In this document: one piece after another, positions 1-11,806 of the stretch
How positions within the stretch are numbered: position 1 is the stretch's first letter
How the letters are laid out: every line of letters starts with the position of its first letter
NCBI GenBank assembly: GCA_024449915.1
Contig: JAMZAV010000064.1
Location: 62,001 to 126,000 of the forward strand
Origin: Sweltsa coloradensis
Lineage: Eukaryota > Arthropoda > Insecta > Plecoptera > Chloroperlidae
Direction of reading: 5' to 3'
Length of the DNA stretch: 64,000 bases
Program-made: the position numbers and the translations under genes
Notes under the pieces: model-generated
The model's input: the letters and a program-made list of their open reading frames with translations, nothing else
Database searches by the model: none
Told to the model about the DNA's origin: nothing

Positions 1-529
1 ATTAGAAAAAAAGAACTTGGATAAACTATTACGTTAAATTAATAATCGTTAATTCTATTTTGCCAAGCTTTTCGAGGATGCTGTTATGGGACACTGTACG
101 TTTATGAATTAAGAATGCGCAAATGTGGAAGGGTAGATGAGCTTGGCCCTTTTTTTTAGATCTCATTCCTTTTGAGTGTGTAAGGTTTGGCTGTATTTCT
201 ACAAGTTTTTGTTATGTGTATAGTATACATGAAGAATGACAATTGAACCTACATATTCTTTAATTCTATTATTGAAATTTGTATCATCTTTGATTTCTAG
301 AAGAATAGTACACACATAACAAAAACTTGTAGAAATACAGCCAAACCTTACACACTCAAAAGAAATGAGATCTAAAAAAAGGGCCAAGCTCATCTACCCT
401 TCCACATTTGCGCATTCTTAATTCATAAACGTACAGTGTCCCATAACAGCATCCTCGAAAAGCTTGGCAAAATAGAATTTGCGATTATTAATTTAAACGA
501 AATAGTTCATCCAAGTTCTTTTTTCTAAT
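1..529. repeat. foldback inverted repeat, about 225-bp arms
   Basis: The left arm (1 to about 225) and right arm (about 308 to 529) are near-perfect reverse complements around an 80-bp AT-rich spacer. Both contain the stretch around GCCAAGCTTTTCGAGGATGC and a run of T before AGATCTCATT. The arms differ by only a few substitutions, which implies recent origin or gene conversion. The element starts at or before the window edge, so the outer boundary and any target duplication cannot be judged. No reading frame of note is present. Confidence 0.9.
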
Positions 530-555
530 TAATTAAAACGTAATAACATGCAAAT

Positions 556-722
556 TTTATTTTGCCAAGCTTTTCGAGGATGCTGTTATGGGACACTGTA
601 CGTTTATGAATTAAGAATGCGCAAATGTGGAAGGGTAGATGAGCTTGGCCCTTTTTTTAGATCTCATTTCTTTTGAGTGTGTAAGGTTTGGCTGTATTTC
701 TACAAGTTTTTGTTATGTGTGT
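556..722 (+). repeat. third, direct copy of the foldback arm
   Basis: About 165 bp here repeat the inner part of the left arm (57-222) in the same orientation, with very few differences. The locus therefore has a forward, reverse, forward arrangement. It could be a second foldback element truncated at its centre or a partial duplication of the first. Confidence 0.88.
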
Positions 723-1469
723 GATCTCATTACTTTTTCAAGTTCCATTACAAAATTATATGTTAAAATATAATAATTTTATCAAAGTTGATTTAATTTC
801 TATGGTATTAGCAATAACAATATAGGATGTAAAATATCTAGACCCGGATTCATGTACATCCTGGGTATAGTATAGGTGGTATAACCATGGTATAACGACG
901 GTATAAGGACTGGACCCCAATTCTTGAGTTCGTGGGAGATGACTGTTGAAAACGCAATTTGAAAACGAAGTCGTTTTCGTTTGACACTTTAAAAAGATAT
1001 GCGTATAGCAAAGAGCTCGAAAAAGTTCTATATTTATTCTAGATAGCAGTGCCTTCATAAAAGCGGGCCAATCGAAAGACGAGTTGCGTGAAATGATTTG
1101 ATTGTTGCAATTATGTAAACAAACAGATGAGCAAGCGCATATTATTTTGACACCTTGCTTCGACATTGTGTTTGTGTGTATTGTGTGACAGAACTATGTT
1201 GTGCTGGCCTAGGGTTGGCTAGGCTTGCCAAACATGTAATGTAAGTAATAATTTTATCTAGTCCTATAGCCTAATGGAACTTTAGACCTACACTGTTGTA
1301 TTATAAATAATTTTCTACATCTGGGCCTAGGTCAGGGACGGTTTCTGATTTGTTTTATGAGAGTATAATGACAACTTTTCTCATTTCACACATAGAAGCA
1401 AAATTTAAAATGTCCGCCATTTGTTTACGTATCGCACTTTCCCGCCGTACTCTGCTTATACCGTCAACA
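723..1469. other. no gene recognised
   Basis: AT-rich sequence. An open frame of 136 codons on the minus strand (1166-756) has no recognisable domain and unremarkable composition, and I regard it as chance. Confidence 0.5.
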
Positions 1470-1650
1470 AGTGTCAAGTAACTATGGTTACTTGTTGATT
1501 GTATAAGGCTTATTTTAAAACCTTTATTTGGAAGCCTTCCAACAAACTTTTTCAACTTTTTTTTTCAAAAGAGACTATAATACTATAACCTTAATGTCCA
1601 TGTAAAATATGAACATTGTAGTCCCACCCGTCTGGTCAGAATCGCGGGCC
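1470..1650 (+). repeat. dispersed repeat, uninterrupted paralogue of the host repeat at 39 kb / 43 kb
   Basis: The left part (about 1480-1530: GTTACTTGTTGATTGTA, then AAAACCTTTATT) resembles 39205-39265. The right part (AACTTTTTCAACTTTTT, then CTTAATGTCCATGTAAAATA and CCCACCCGT.TGGTCAGAATC) matches 43214-43315. In the second locus these halves are separated by the 3.9-kb long-TIR element. The repeat family itself has no recognised coding content. Confidence 0.8.
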
Positions 1651-1660
1651 GACGTATTAG

Positions 1661-1703
1661 ATGTAAGTAGCAGTAGTAGCAGTAGTAGCAGTAGTAGGAG
1701 TAG
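1661..1703. repeat. imperfect (AGT/AGC) trinucleotide tract
   Basis: Short run of AGTAGC / AGTAGT units directly after the dispersed repeat. Simple sequence with no coding context. Confidence 0.85.
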
Positions 1704-3160
1704 CTAACATCCTTAAAGTGATTTTGAGTATGTTTCAAGCCATTTTTTCACCAAGAAGGAATGGTCGTACCCCAATAAAATTTAGCATGTGTTGTCAGGT
1801 ACCTAAATCCCCTCGATTGTGATAGTTTTCAAGTTCACATCACGTTACATGACGGCTGGGTAACACCTCGAAATCACCCCAACTCTGCTTGGTGTATAAG
1901 GTGCTTGAGTGTGTAGCGCACCGCGGCTTGGCTGCGGCGCCCTAACGGGCACCTAGATTCCATAAATTAACGGCATTCTTGTGGTTTACTTGTCTCATGT
2001 CGTAAACAGATCGCTCACTCTATGATCATCCAGTCTCATATGCCCTCTTTAGTATTTAGCCTTGATGTATATAAGGAAGTTTCATTCTTTGAATATTAAA
2101 AACAATGTCTTGTCATTATTATTAATGGACAAACCACATAATATAATAAAGTGTAAACATTCCCCCCAAAAAATACAATATTTCAGCTGCTCTTTTGCAG
2201 CCATGTGTGCAGTTGTTATTGGCTGCAGAGTTGCATCCGATATATTCCGTAATTTTGTATTTTATTTATGTTAAGTTTTATTGACAGTGACATATGGCAT
2301 TTATTTAATAAACATAACTGTGGTCCTAGAATGTTTTGTTCGATATAAAAACTAAGTAACTCAGCTTGTTGTCTGCGAAGTAGTATCAGTGGTTGCCTCA
2401 TAGCCACGAATGAGTAAATTGATTTCTCAGTGGACTCAGAGCCCGGGGTATTACAGTAAAACCCACAACACAGAACCTAAACCAACCATTGTTATACGTT
2501 TAGACGGACTTGACAAAGCAACCCCTCGAATCACTCTCTCCATCTTGTAACAATAGAGATTTCAAAACGTAATCCTTCATTACCGACGCTAGAGAAGCAT
2601 TATCCCTAGTACACATCAAAGGAAATGATAACCCCAACCTATTGAAGAACCTTCATTCTCTGTTAACAAGCTTTATATTCAATCTGATAGTTTGAATGTG
2701 GACATTAAAAAGTTTAAAAATTTAATCAAGGGAATATAATTCCAAATTCGAATTCAAAATTGCTTTGGATAACATACTTTAAATTGGACAAACGTGAACT
2801 GAATTGCATGACAGCATCGGTATAATAGCCTTTCTGCTGAGTTAATGTACTTAATTTCAAGTTAAAAAGAAAAAGAAAAAACTTTTCAATGAAACGTAAA
2901 CATACTTTTATCTGATTGATTCATCGTGTAGATCGGCATTATACCCTTGAAGTTTATAACTTCACTTGCAACACACAACTGTTTCACGCAACGCTTTCAT
3001 ATGCAAGTTTTAGGTTAATTGTTATATTGTGAATAAGATTTTTCTCTATCACCGAATGATGGGATAGAATATTTTGGTTGGCATAGTTACTTATAGTAGT
3101 ACCAGAAATAGGGAGCGAAGCTTTCCTTTATTATACAACGTTTGTTCTGATTTTCAATAA
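1704..3160. other. no gene recognised
   Basis: Mostly AT-rich. A GC-richer patch at 1905-1960 (CGCACCGCGGCTTGGCTGCG and onward) has no frame or RNA fold I can name. Open frames of 60-70 codons here show no domain. Confidence 0.45.
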
Positions 3161-3181
3161 TTTTTGGTGGAGGTGCCGGGT
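3161..3181 (+). repeat. copy 1 of the GGTGGAGGTGCCGGGT motif
   Basis: A GC-rich 16-mer preceded by a T run in an AT-rich setting. The same string recurs at 30121, 31039 and, on the minus strand, at 9341 and 58441. About 45 bp upstream is GGGAGCGAAGC, a string also seen in modified form near other repeat copies. Confidence 0.85.
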
Positions 3182-6100
3182 CTATTGATTTTACTTCTTT
3201 TGGTTTGACAAGCCCCGACCCCTTACCCCCGAAGTTACCAAAAACATTCCTTATCATCAATGATGAATGGTTATGTCAATAAAAATACCGCATGTTCTTC
3301 GGAGGTTGTAATTGATGGTTATTATTCTAAGATACAATTCATAGACGGTCGGACAAAAATCATGCATTAAGCGCTCCCCAAAAAAGCCCTTTTATATTTC
3401 TCTCGAATTACTATGGAACAAAATATTGCAATTTTTTAGAATTAAAGAAAGAAATTCAAGAAATAACTTCAGGAAATAAAATTGTTGTATCTTTATTTAG
3501 CTAATGTACATCACAATAACGATTTAATACTAATTTTAATAGTTGATCGTCATGTCATTCAAAACTTTGATAATCAAACAATAATGAATAATTCACAAAA
3601 TATTGACCGAAACTCAGACGTTCTGGTTCCTCCCTTGGTAGTTTTTAGTATTTGTTTCACAATATTATAATGATACTGGTAATTGCCAAGTTTATTCACT
3701 CTTCACACCATAGCTGTTATGTTAACGTTCTCAAACAATAAACTACACTAACAATAGTTGCCACGTTTCTTAACATTGCCCTGACCTACCCAATGGTCGC
3801 TTTTGCAGCAACCATAAGTTAGTCATAAATTCCAAATTATACAGTAATCTTCCAGCACTAACACAATCAGATTAATTATGTTTTACAGCTTCTAAGAGAA
3901 ATCGTTGCCAAATAACTTTAGCAGAGCGCGAGCTATTAATAATTGCTTCCATACAGCGAGCGTTGTATAAAATCGATTCTTCAATTCTTTGCAAGAACGT
4001 AGTGTCGACGTGAAAGAGTTTGAGACACAATATGCACACAATTTTAAGGATGATCAGCATATTCTGAGCAAATCCTTACTCAACACGTAGATGCTGAAAT
4101 CCCCGTCAATATATTAACATTTTCCAATATATTCGTGACATTGTGCTGTGCTATTTATTATGTCAACGTCAGTGTGGACTCATGGCATAACGCTTCGGCG
4201 CACACCATCAAACGGGGTGAAAATTGAAAGAAGTGGAGAATTGGAACAAATTGGAAATTATTTGCAACAATATTTTACGTTATATTTTTGCGAGGCTACT
4301 GGAGTAAATGGGGAACTACGTCCTTGTCCTACAACGTCTTACGAAATGAAAAAATAAATTATTTATATCAATATGAACAACAAAGAAACATACTACTACA
4401 TACCATAGATTGCTCATTCCAAGAAAGAAAATTTTAACACGCAAGGAAAGTATGGTTTAATTACGTAGCAGAACAGTAGTAAACGTTCCATAGAAACAAA
4501 CGATCGCGTTGAAATAAAATTGTTTAATAATACCATCTTAAAAGTGTTGGGATTGCCCTGACGTGTTTATGAACGCAAGTACACATTACTCTATCGCCAG
4601 ACCTACGCCAAGCATTTTATTGCTGAGTTTATGCTGAAGCAGACTTTTCGTTATTTATAAGTGGTTCTATAATCTCAAGTTTCATTTTTAGAGTATGTTA
4701 ACAGTACGAAATAGCTTATTATAAATTATTGTTTTCCACTTTGATGAACCTACCTTCAGTAATGTTTAAACTAATGAAGTTCTTAACATAAATACCCTTA
4801 TCATCTTTAGTTATTCACTATAGAGTTACACCAAGTAAAAGAGGTTCTTCAGCGATCTACCTACGATTTTTTAAAAGACAATGGGTTGACAATGGATTAA
4901 TATTGATTTTTTTTTCACGACCATGAAGGGTTGATTTGTGGGGTTTATGAAAGGGTCTTACGTAGGACGTATAACAGCCCCTTTGTTAAAATGTAAATAA
5001 GCAATTACGTTAACAGGTTCTAGATGGATTACGTGAGATAAGCAATCTCACACAAATCGTTTTGCGAAGTGTGTCCTGGGGGTTAATTCCTGGTTATGGT
5101 TCTTCAATGTCGTGCGGTCGTCCGTCACATTCGCCGTATAGGGGAAGTTGATAAATCTACCAAAGCTCATTGGTCGAAGATCAGTTCTGATCCCAAACCT
5201 TGTTGAGGTTCGCCGAAACTCCGCTAGGGGCTTCAGAGACCTTGGTGCTGATATTGCGGTGAAACTCCGCCAAGAGCGCTGTCTGTCTCTTTGTAACGCT
5301 CTCTGTTGTAGAAACGCCCACAGTGCGCCACTAACGTATATCAATAACTCGTCCTTCGACCCATTAAATGGAGCTTATTTATGTTCTTAGTAGGAGAAAA
5401 AACTTAAAACTGATTTTTGAAATTATGTTAAATGTTGGATGTAAGTTATGTGATGCATATTTATTCGTCTATTTTTTCCAGCCGTAAGCTCAAATATAAC
5501 GACCAAAATTTGAGTATTGAAGGCCATACTTTTAGTGGAGCATTGTGTGTGGAATAACAGAGATATTTATTTAATTGGCGACGTCAACTTCCTTGCAAAC
5601 ATTGTTCCCCGTCAGAAAAGAGCAGTGACTTGAAAATATATTTTTGAATTTAATTGTCGTTTTACATGATTCAGTAATATATGTATCACACCATTGAATG
5701 CGTGATCGAAAGGGTCGAATCAAATTTTATGTAGAAGCTGACCTTTGTTTGATGTCCAATAATTTCAGTTTGTTCTATTTTCCAATAAAATGGCTAATAG
5801 AATGTCAGACATCTGATTGACATCTTCGTGAGCGACGAAAATTCGTCGATCAAACAAGGGAATTCTTCAATAATACAGTAATATTTTATAAACGAAATTA
5901 GAACAAGTTTTGTCTCAAGCCACAAACCAGTGTGTTTTTTTTCAATTCCAGTATGTGGTTATGCAATTCCCTGAAGACTGAAATCCTCAATCAATTAATG
6001 CAACTTACTTTAAAAATAAATTATTTTTAATGAAGTTCGATTTCTAAGTTTAATTTTATAATTTAAACTTGAATTTGTGATATTTTTAAGAGAATAATTT

Positions 6101-6485
6101 ACATACTTAGAACATTACCGATGGCAATAGGTGGTGGTATTATCAAGTTGTAGGCCTTCAGCGATTCACTTGTCCTGCCTAGATAATATATTCCAATGGT
6201 CAATCGTTTATGCATTCAGTTATCTGGTGAACAGATGTATCCCTCAAAGATATTACAATGTTAGCAGAGTACGCTAGCGCTGGATGGGGTATTAACACGG
6301 CTGTCGCTATTACAAATTGATGGACGGCAGCTAGGGAGGCAATTTATATGGGCCATTACTTCAACCAAAATCAAACTTAGTCCGACCTATTAAAGCACAA
6401 TTATGTGATATAGCGCATTTAGCATGAGAAAACGATTCGGTGTGGGCATGTATCAATATTAGTGAGAGAAGCTTGCCTACATGTA
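3182..6485. other. no gene recognised
   Basis: Unremarkable AT-rich sequence. The GC-richer block 5100-5340 is open on both strands (80 and 98 codons), but I recognise no protein family in either frame and see no convincing splice sites flanking it. Confidence 0.45.
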
Positions 6486-6640
6486 TTACATGACTGTCCG
6501 TCCATCTGTGCGTGTGTATAGTCTACGATAAAAACCAAACATTACCTCCGATTGGCATGCGCTTTTTTGTAGAAATTGCCCTTGAACGAGGGATATACTA
6601 AGTGTTTTTAGGGCGGGTCTAGCCTCCCAGAAAGCTGTAA
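6486..6640 (-). repeat. dispersed repeat family, copy 1 (ACQSE family)
   Basis: The plus strand carries CTGTCCGTCCATCTGTG, then CGATAAAAACC and CCGATTGGCATGCG. The same ordered blocks occur at 55190-55320 and 58200-58330. In one minus-strand frame the copies at 6486 and 55177 give nearly the same peptide (ACQSEVMFGFYR versus ACQSEIMFWFYR), but the open frames are short and the similarity is fully explained by the shared DNA repeat. Confidence 0.75.
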
Positions 6641-9337
6641 CATTTCTGTACTCGTCACCTCCACCTTTTGGTTTGAATGGATCGAGCGAGGAACAATGAT
6701 TTATCTTTGAATCCCTCACCACCCCACGGTTGGTATGTTCATATTCAACACTTTCCATAAGGCAATAATATAGTCCTAAAACTGCTTCGAAGCACATTAT
6801 ATTTTCCATGTTGAGCGATATTTATGTAAATGCAATCTAATCCCTTATATCCGCGCTGTAATTTAATTGGTTTAATATTAATTCCAATTTACCTTATCAC
6901 AAATTACCTGGTATGGGTTTATGCTCCAATTTGTCTACGTTTGCAAGGGAGAGAAAGCTTGCTATGTATATTGCAATTCCGCGTTTGCATTGGAATCATT
7001 TCAGTACATTAGGTCCCAATGCTTTGGTATTCGTTTGATCTTGCTTCATGCCGAGAGAGAATGTAGGTCATATTAACGACGAAGCAGCGAATAAGAAGGG
7101 TGCGCAAACATTACCTGCTCTGCTCTATACGTGGAATCTAACAATAATGTAGCTCCCCATCTAATTGAATGTATAACTGTCAGGATGGATCCCAGAGAGA
7201 GGAATGGGAAATGCGCGTCAACATTTTGTGTTATTTTGTGTGACAGGGTTTGATTTGTCCCAGCGCGGGCGTCATAATAACATAATTTAAAATGCAATTC
7301 CATGTATTTGTTTCAACAAAAAAAAATATTCGAATTCCCAGTTCGTATCAACGCTAAAACTGAATACCGATGGTGGTTAATGGAAGATAATCTTCCGAAC
7401 AACGTGAATATCTCTACTACTATTTATTGATAAGAGGTGGATTTAAGAAAGTAGAACACTAGACTAATCCAGAAGGCTCCCGGTTCGTTTTCCCTTGTCT
7501 ACAGTTCTGATCAAGAGTTAATCAGTTAAGACGAGCATTCTTCGCGTTAACTTCATTGTGATAAACTTTTATTCTCGCTGCTACTCATTTTTGTGTTAAC
7601 ATTCTCATGTACAAAATTAGAAATATTAAAACTCTGAAAACACGTTTCACGTTTTACTATAAGTAAGCAGGAGGGCGTATAATGTATATTAGAATAAAAA
7701 TCGTCATGCATGTTATGTAAATCTATATACAAGGTGGTTTGTATACTTATAGGTTAATACAATGGAGAAAAACAGAAAGACATTAATGTTTGGAACAAGA
7801 TACGATTCAATATTAGTTTTCAACAACACAAACGCTCGCCAACGTGTTGGCCGTTGAACGACAAAAAATCTAATCGGTATCAATTTGTTAAGTCGAATCC
7901 GAGCACAATGGCTTACTCAGTCGATTGAAAACGAGTTAGTGCTTGGCAGTTGGTTCTAAATAAGTAGCATTGGATGGATAACAATGTAAAATAATTGGTC
8001 ATTACGCGCGTCGTTACGTAACTATCCCCTACTCCTCTGTCATGCAGTTGGACACCGTTTGTTGTCTTGAAGGCAACGTTTCTGCTCTCCCGCTATCAAC
8101 TTCGAAATAGTAATATGATGTTATAATATGAAAGCAGGGGCTTATCCTGCATGCCACTATGCGCAATACGCCATTTTCCGTCAAAATATTTCATGTCTTT
8201 GATTTACTTGGTAAACCGTAAAAAGAGATTTGTGCTTAAAATCCGTTTTAGCAATTCTAATACTTTTCCCCAAAAATCTTATGACAATTAAACAAATATA
8301 AATACAAAACTTTAAGGTGTCTTCTTCTTCTTTTCATATGCCCACAATTGACATTATTCATGTCATCAGTTGTGACTTATTCGGAAACTTAAAGAGCATT
8401 TTAAAAGTCGTCGTCGTCGTGAACTCACCGCAACAACCTAAGACGATACAGCCTGTATAAACGTGCATGTCATCCTTGATATTACAACAATGAGAGCTTT
8501 AGACTTTTCCTCGACGATATATAACACAACGTTCAAGCTTTCTACCAATGCACTGATGAATTGCACAATCCCATAAAACCGTTGTTTCAACTGTAAAGAT
8601 AGACTGTGTAATTATTCATTCATGAATATGCCAACACCTACTGAAAGGGATTACTAGCGCCTTCTTAGCGCCAACCATAACGCCCCTTTCAGCTCGTAGT
8701 GTAAAAGTATTGGCACATCGTAAATTTACATGTAATGGAGCTGGTAATTTTCACCGACAATTTAGTTTCGTCGCGAGTTATTGGGGGTGGGTGGCTGACA
8801 AAACCGTATGGTGAAACGCGTTGACAACAGTGCGTTTCTCACCGTGCAAAGGCAGACAACCCTTTGGCTCTAATCCCTAAAAGACAATTTGAGCTATAGA
8901 TTATTGGAATTCATATTTCTACCTATGCATATTGCTTGCTGATATAACTCTAATTTGGGAGTTTGACGGCTTTTCGATTTCCTCCGCACAGGATTAATAA
9001 GAGCTGCGTTTTTATACAGGTTTCCCCCGGCTAAAGGATTTTTACTCTCTATGGCTGAACGTCATAGATTTATGCTTTGGTTCTAATGAAGTACAGGGTT
9101 GGATTTATATATTGGATCGTAATGAAGGAGAGGAAGTTAGGGCAGTCCGTAACAGAACGATCCGCACAGAATATACATTTGTCTGAGACACGTCCCAGAC
9201 ATGAGACATTTCCTTTATTTTGATTTAAAATTTATGTAACTAATTTTAATACAAAGTCTCATCATAATATTCTGTTACTGAGATATATTGTTATATGGCG
9301 AGGTCTCGAAACTAACAAAGTCGGAAATAAAAGTAGA
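6641..9337. other. no gene recognised
   Basis: AT-rich intergenic or downstream sequence. No open frame over 100 codons with a recognisable domain, no element boundaries found by eye. The missing C-terminal dpr exon could lie in 1-15579, but I could not find it. Confidence 0.4.
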
Positions 9338-9340
9338 GGA

Positions 9341-9358
9341 CCCGGCACCTCCACCAAA
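9341..9358 (-). repeat. copy 2 of the GGTGGAGGTGCCGGGT motif (minus strand)
   Basis: Read on the minus strand it is identical over the 16-mer to the copies at 3166, 30121 and 31039. The flanks differ from those of the other copies apart from the preceding T/G-rich bases. Confidence 0.85.
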
Positions 9359-10011
9359 CAAAATAAATTTATTTTTAAAGCCGTTAAATCAATAACCGTT
9401 ATGTATTACTTACAAGACATTAAATAAAAAATAAACACAAGGTTCAAGGAGATAACGAACAGCTATAGGATTTCAAAAATTTAAATTTAAAATTGAATCA
9501 ATGGAAATTTCACGACCTGTGTGTGAACGTAAGCATTTTATTTTGGTTACAAATTCCACCCTTGCAGTTATTTATGAGCCACGGCGATGCTTGTGTGCGT
9601 AAGGCAATAAAGACAGATAATTTGCAAGACAAAAATTAAATGTTTTCTGCGTTACCAGAGACTTAGGTGCCAAATTGCAGGTGAATAAATTACTACGTAT
9701 TCGGGAAGAAATGCCTGCGTGATTGAAGGGTTTTACGAGTTTTTGATAATTCCCCTTTACAAGCACACGCCTTGTTTGCAGAATGTTGGAGAAGCCAATC
9801 GTAGGGATCAGCAGTAGGCTCGCAAACACAACCAGAACACAGATTCAATCGGTGGAAGTGTCAGGTGTAGGGGAAACATACCAACCTCGCTCGAAGCTAG
9901 ATGATCCCTCGTTTGGGAGGGTAGGTAACTGAGGGATTAGAACAACCCGCAGAACCAATCGCAAGCTACACATCACGTAGTCACACACATTTCTAACCGG
10001 CGGGGGGTGTA

Positions 10012-10039
10012 TGACGTCACTATAGCCCCAATGACGTCA
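10012..10039. promoter_or_regulatory. pair of perfect CRE palindromes
   Basis: Two exact TGACGTCA octamers occur at 10012-10019 and 10032-10039, 20 bp start to start (two helical turns), inside a GC-richer stretch. TGACGTCA is the consensus site for CREB/ATF-type bZIP factors. Nothing downstream identifies a promoter, so function is speculative. The stretch may instead belong to a repeat: inverted GGTGTA / TACACC strings lie at about 10056-10085. Confidence 0.35.
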
Positions 10040-10256
10040 TCGTGAGTCAAGTTGGGTGTAGACCCGTGGCAGCGGGTGAATTACACCAACCCCTTCCCAC
10101 CCAATTCCCAAATCCCAAACTAGCTTATTAATTTGTAAATATAGGTCCGACCCTTTCCATATACCCTAACTACAAGATGTATTTTTATTATTAGGGGTCA
10201 ACTGTGTTATGTAAACATAAAACTATGTATGCAACACTTAATGGAAATAAAGCAAC

Positions 10257-10395
10257 ATTCTATTCTATTCTATTCTATTCTATTCTATTCTATTCTATTC
10301 TATTCTATTCTATTCTATTCTATTCTATTCTATTCTATTCTATTCTATTCTATTCTATTCTATTCTATTCTATTCTATTCTATTCTATTCTATTC
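10257..10395. repeat. ATTCT pentanucleotide microsatellite, about 28 units
   Basis: 139 bp of uninterrupted ATTCT repeats. The open reading frame through it (repeating SILFY) is an artefact of a 5-bp repeat lacking stops in that frame. Complete purity implies recent expansion. Confidence 0.98.
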
Positions 10396-11320
10396 CTTAT
10401 AGAGCTGAGTTGAGTCGCTTAAAGGATGAGCACATTTCTTGTATGATGAGTTTCTTTATGTTTTGTTTGGAGAGAAGTAAGTCATAAGTGAAAAATGTAA
10501 AGAAGTGATGTTTTATTAGAAAAAAATATTTAATTTTGTTGAACTAGAAATAGTGTCTGATATATTTATCTATTTACAGAAAGTTTAATCAAAATCGGAA
10601 TAAACGTTTCTTCTGTGAAGACCGAAAACAACAGCAAGAGAACACTTATAAATACAGCGATCTTTGAGGTAGTTATCGCATTCTTCGCCACGCTCATTCA
10701 ATGATAGTGTTGGCAGGCACTATTGCTAAACCAACACGTATCCCGAGGCGTGACTAGATTTATTAGCCCGTGTTGTTTTAATGTATTCGTACAACCGCAG
10801 CCGCCTCTAGACGAAGTAAGCTGTTGTGTTACCTCTTATCTCGTTCCGCTTGAGAAGTCGGACAAACTTTTATTACTATTGCTATCTTATAATTACAACA
10901 AAGCTGCCTTGCTCGAGTTGAAAAACTTTAAACACGGTCCAACTCGGGATCCTAGACAGTTGAGTGGGTTTCTGAAAAACTAATGTTTCCGACGTTTATA
11001 AATACAAGGCTCATTCTGATTTACTACACCTTCTCTGCTGTTCGTAAAAGAAATTATACTAGTAGCTGGGCTAGCTTTTTATAATTTGTTTGATTTGTTT
11101 GAGACCGTTTGATTTATTGATGTTATATTCCCTTTTGTTGCTGAAGTACTTATAAACTGTTGAAATTTAGCTATTAACAAAATATGAAACATTTTAAAGC
11201 TTTTTACTAATTACTCAATGTTACTTAATTAAATTGTATGACATTTCTTCTCATGCTACAGCGCACAATGCTAGAATCGAAATATCTTAAGTAACTTAAG
11301 GCCCGTTTACTTATCCTCGT
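10396..11320. other. no gene recognised
   Basis: AT-rich sequence. An 86-codon open frame at 10723-10983 has no recognisable domain. Confidence 0.45.
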
Positions 11321-11328
11321 GCATCTAT

Positions 11329-11798
11329 CAGTGGCGGAACTTCATCCATGGTCCCGCCCGCAAAATTTCTATGGGGCCCCCCTAACCGATTCACACATGC
11401 ATAGGCTCAGTGTTGAATTCAGGCTTTTCATCCCGGCGGGGGGCTATATAATATCCCGGGGGTTTTATATAGGGACTAAGTACAGGATTTAAAAATCAGG
11501 CTTTTAGAGTGCGTTTGGTGCGTTTTAGAAAAAAAGTTGTGGGCTGAATGCAATACCAAAATAATGTAGTTTTTGTGTGACGTGTTGTGGACTTAAAAGT
11601 TCCTAAATATCCGCTAGATTTCACCTTCAAACCAATAAATTCACAAAACGATCATTTTAGCAACGAAAACAAATCAAATGTTTTCCAAACAAGGTAAATT
11701 ACCGTGTTTTTATTACTAATTCTTTTTTATCAGGGCTCCCTAAACTAGCGGGGCTCACCCGCAGTTGCGGGCCCTGCGGGCGCCTAGTTCCGCCACTG
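11329..11798. mobile_element. non-autonomous hAT-type DNA transposon (470 bp)
   Basis: Termini are CAGTGGCGGAACT at the left and AGTTCCGCCACTG at the right, a perfect 13-bp terminal inverted repeat. The flanks GCATCTAT (11321-11328) and GCTTCTAT (11799-11806) form an 8-bp target duplication with one mismatch, the length expected for hAT. Both subterminal regions are GC-rich (GGGGCCCCCC near the left, GCGGGCCCTGCGGGCGCC near the right) while the interior is AT-rich. There is no transposase frame, so the element depends on an enzyme supplied elsewhere. Confidence 0.88.
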
Positions 11799-11806
11799 GC
11801 TTCTAT

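Noticed and set aside
6486..6809. Minus-strand frame of 107 codons sharing the ACQSE peptide with 55177-55362
   Set aside because: The shared peptide is due to a shared DNA repeat, and the rest of the two frames is unrelated.
10204..10413. Open frame encoding a repeating SILFY peptide
   Set aside because: It is the translation of the ATTCT microsatellite with no other coding evidence.
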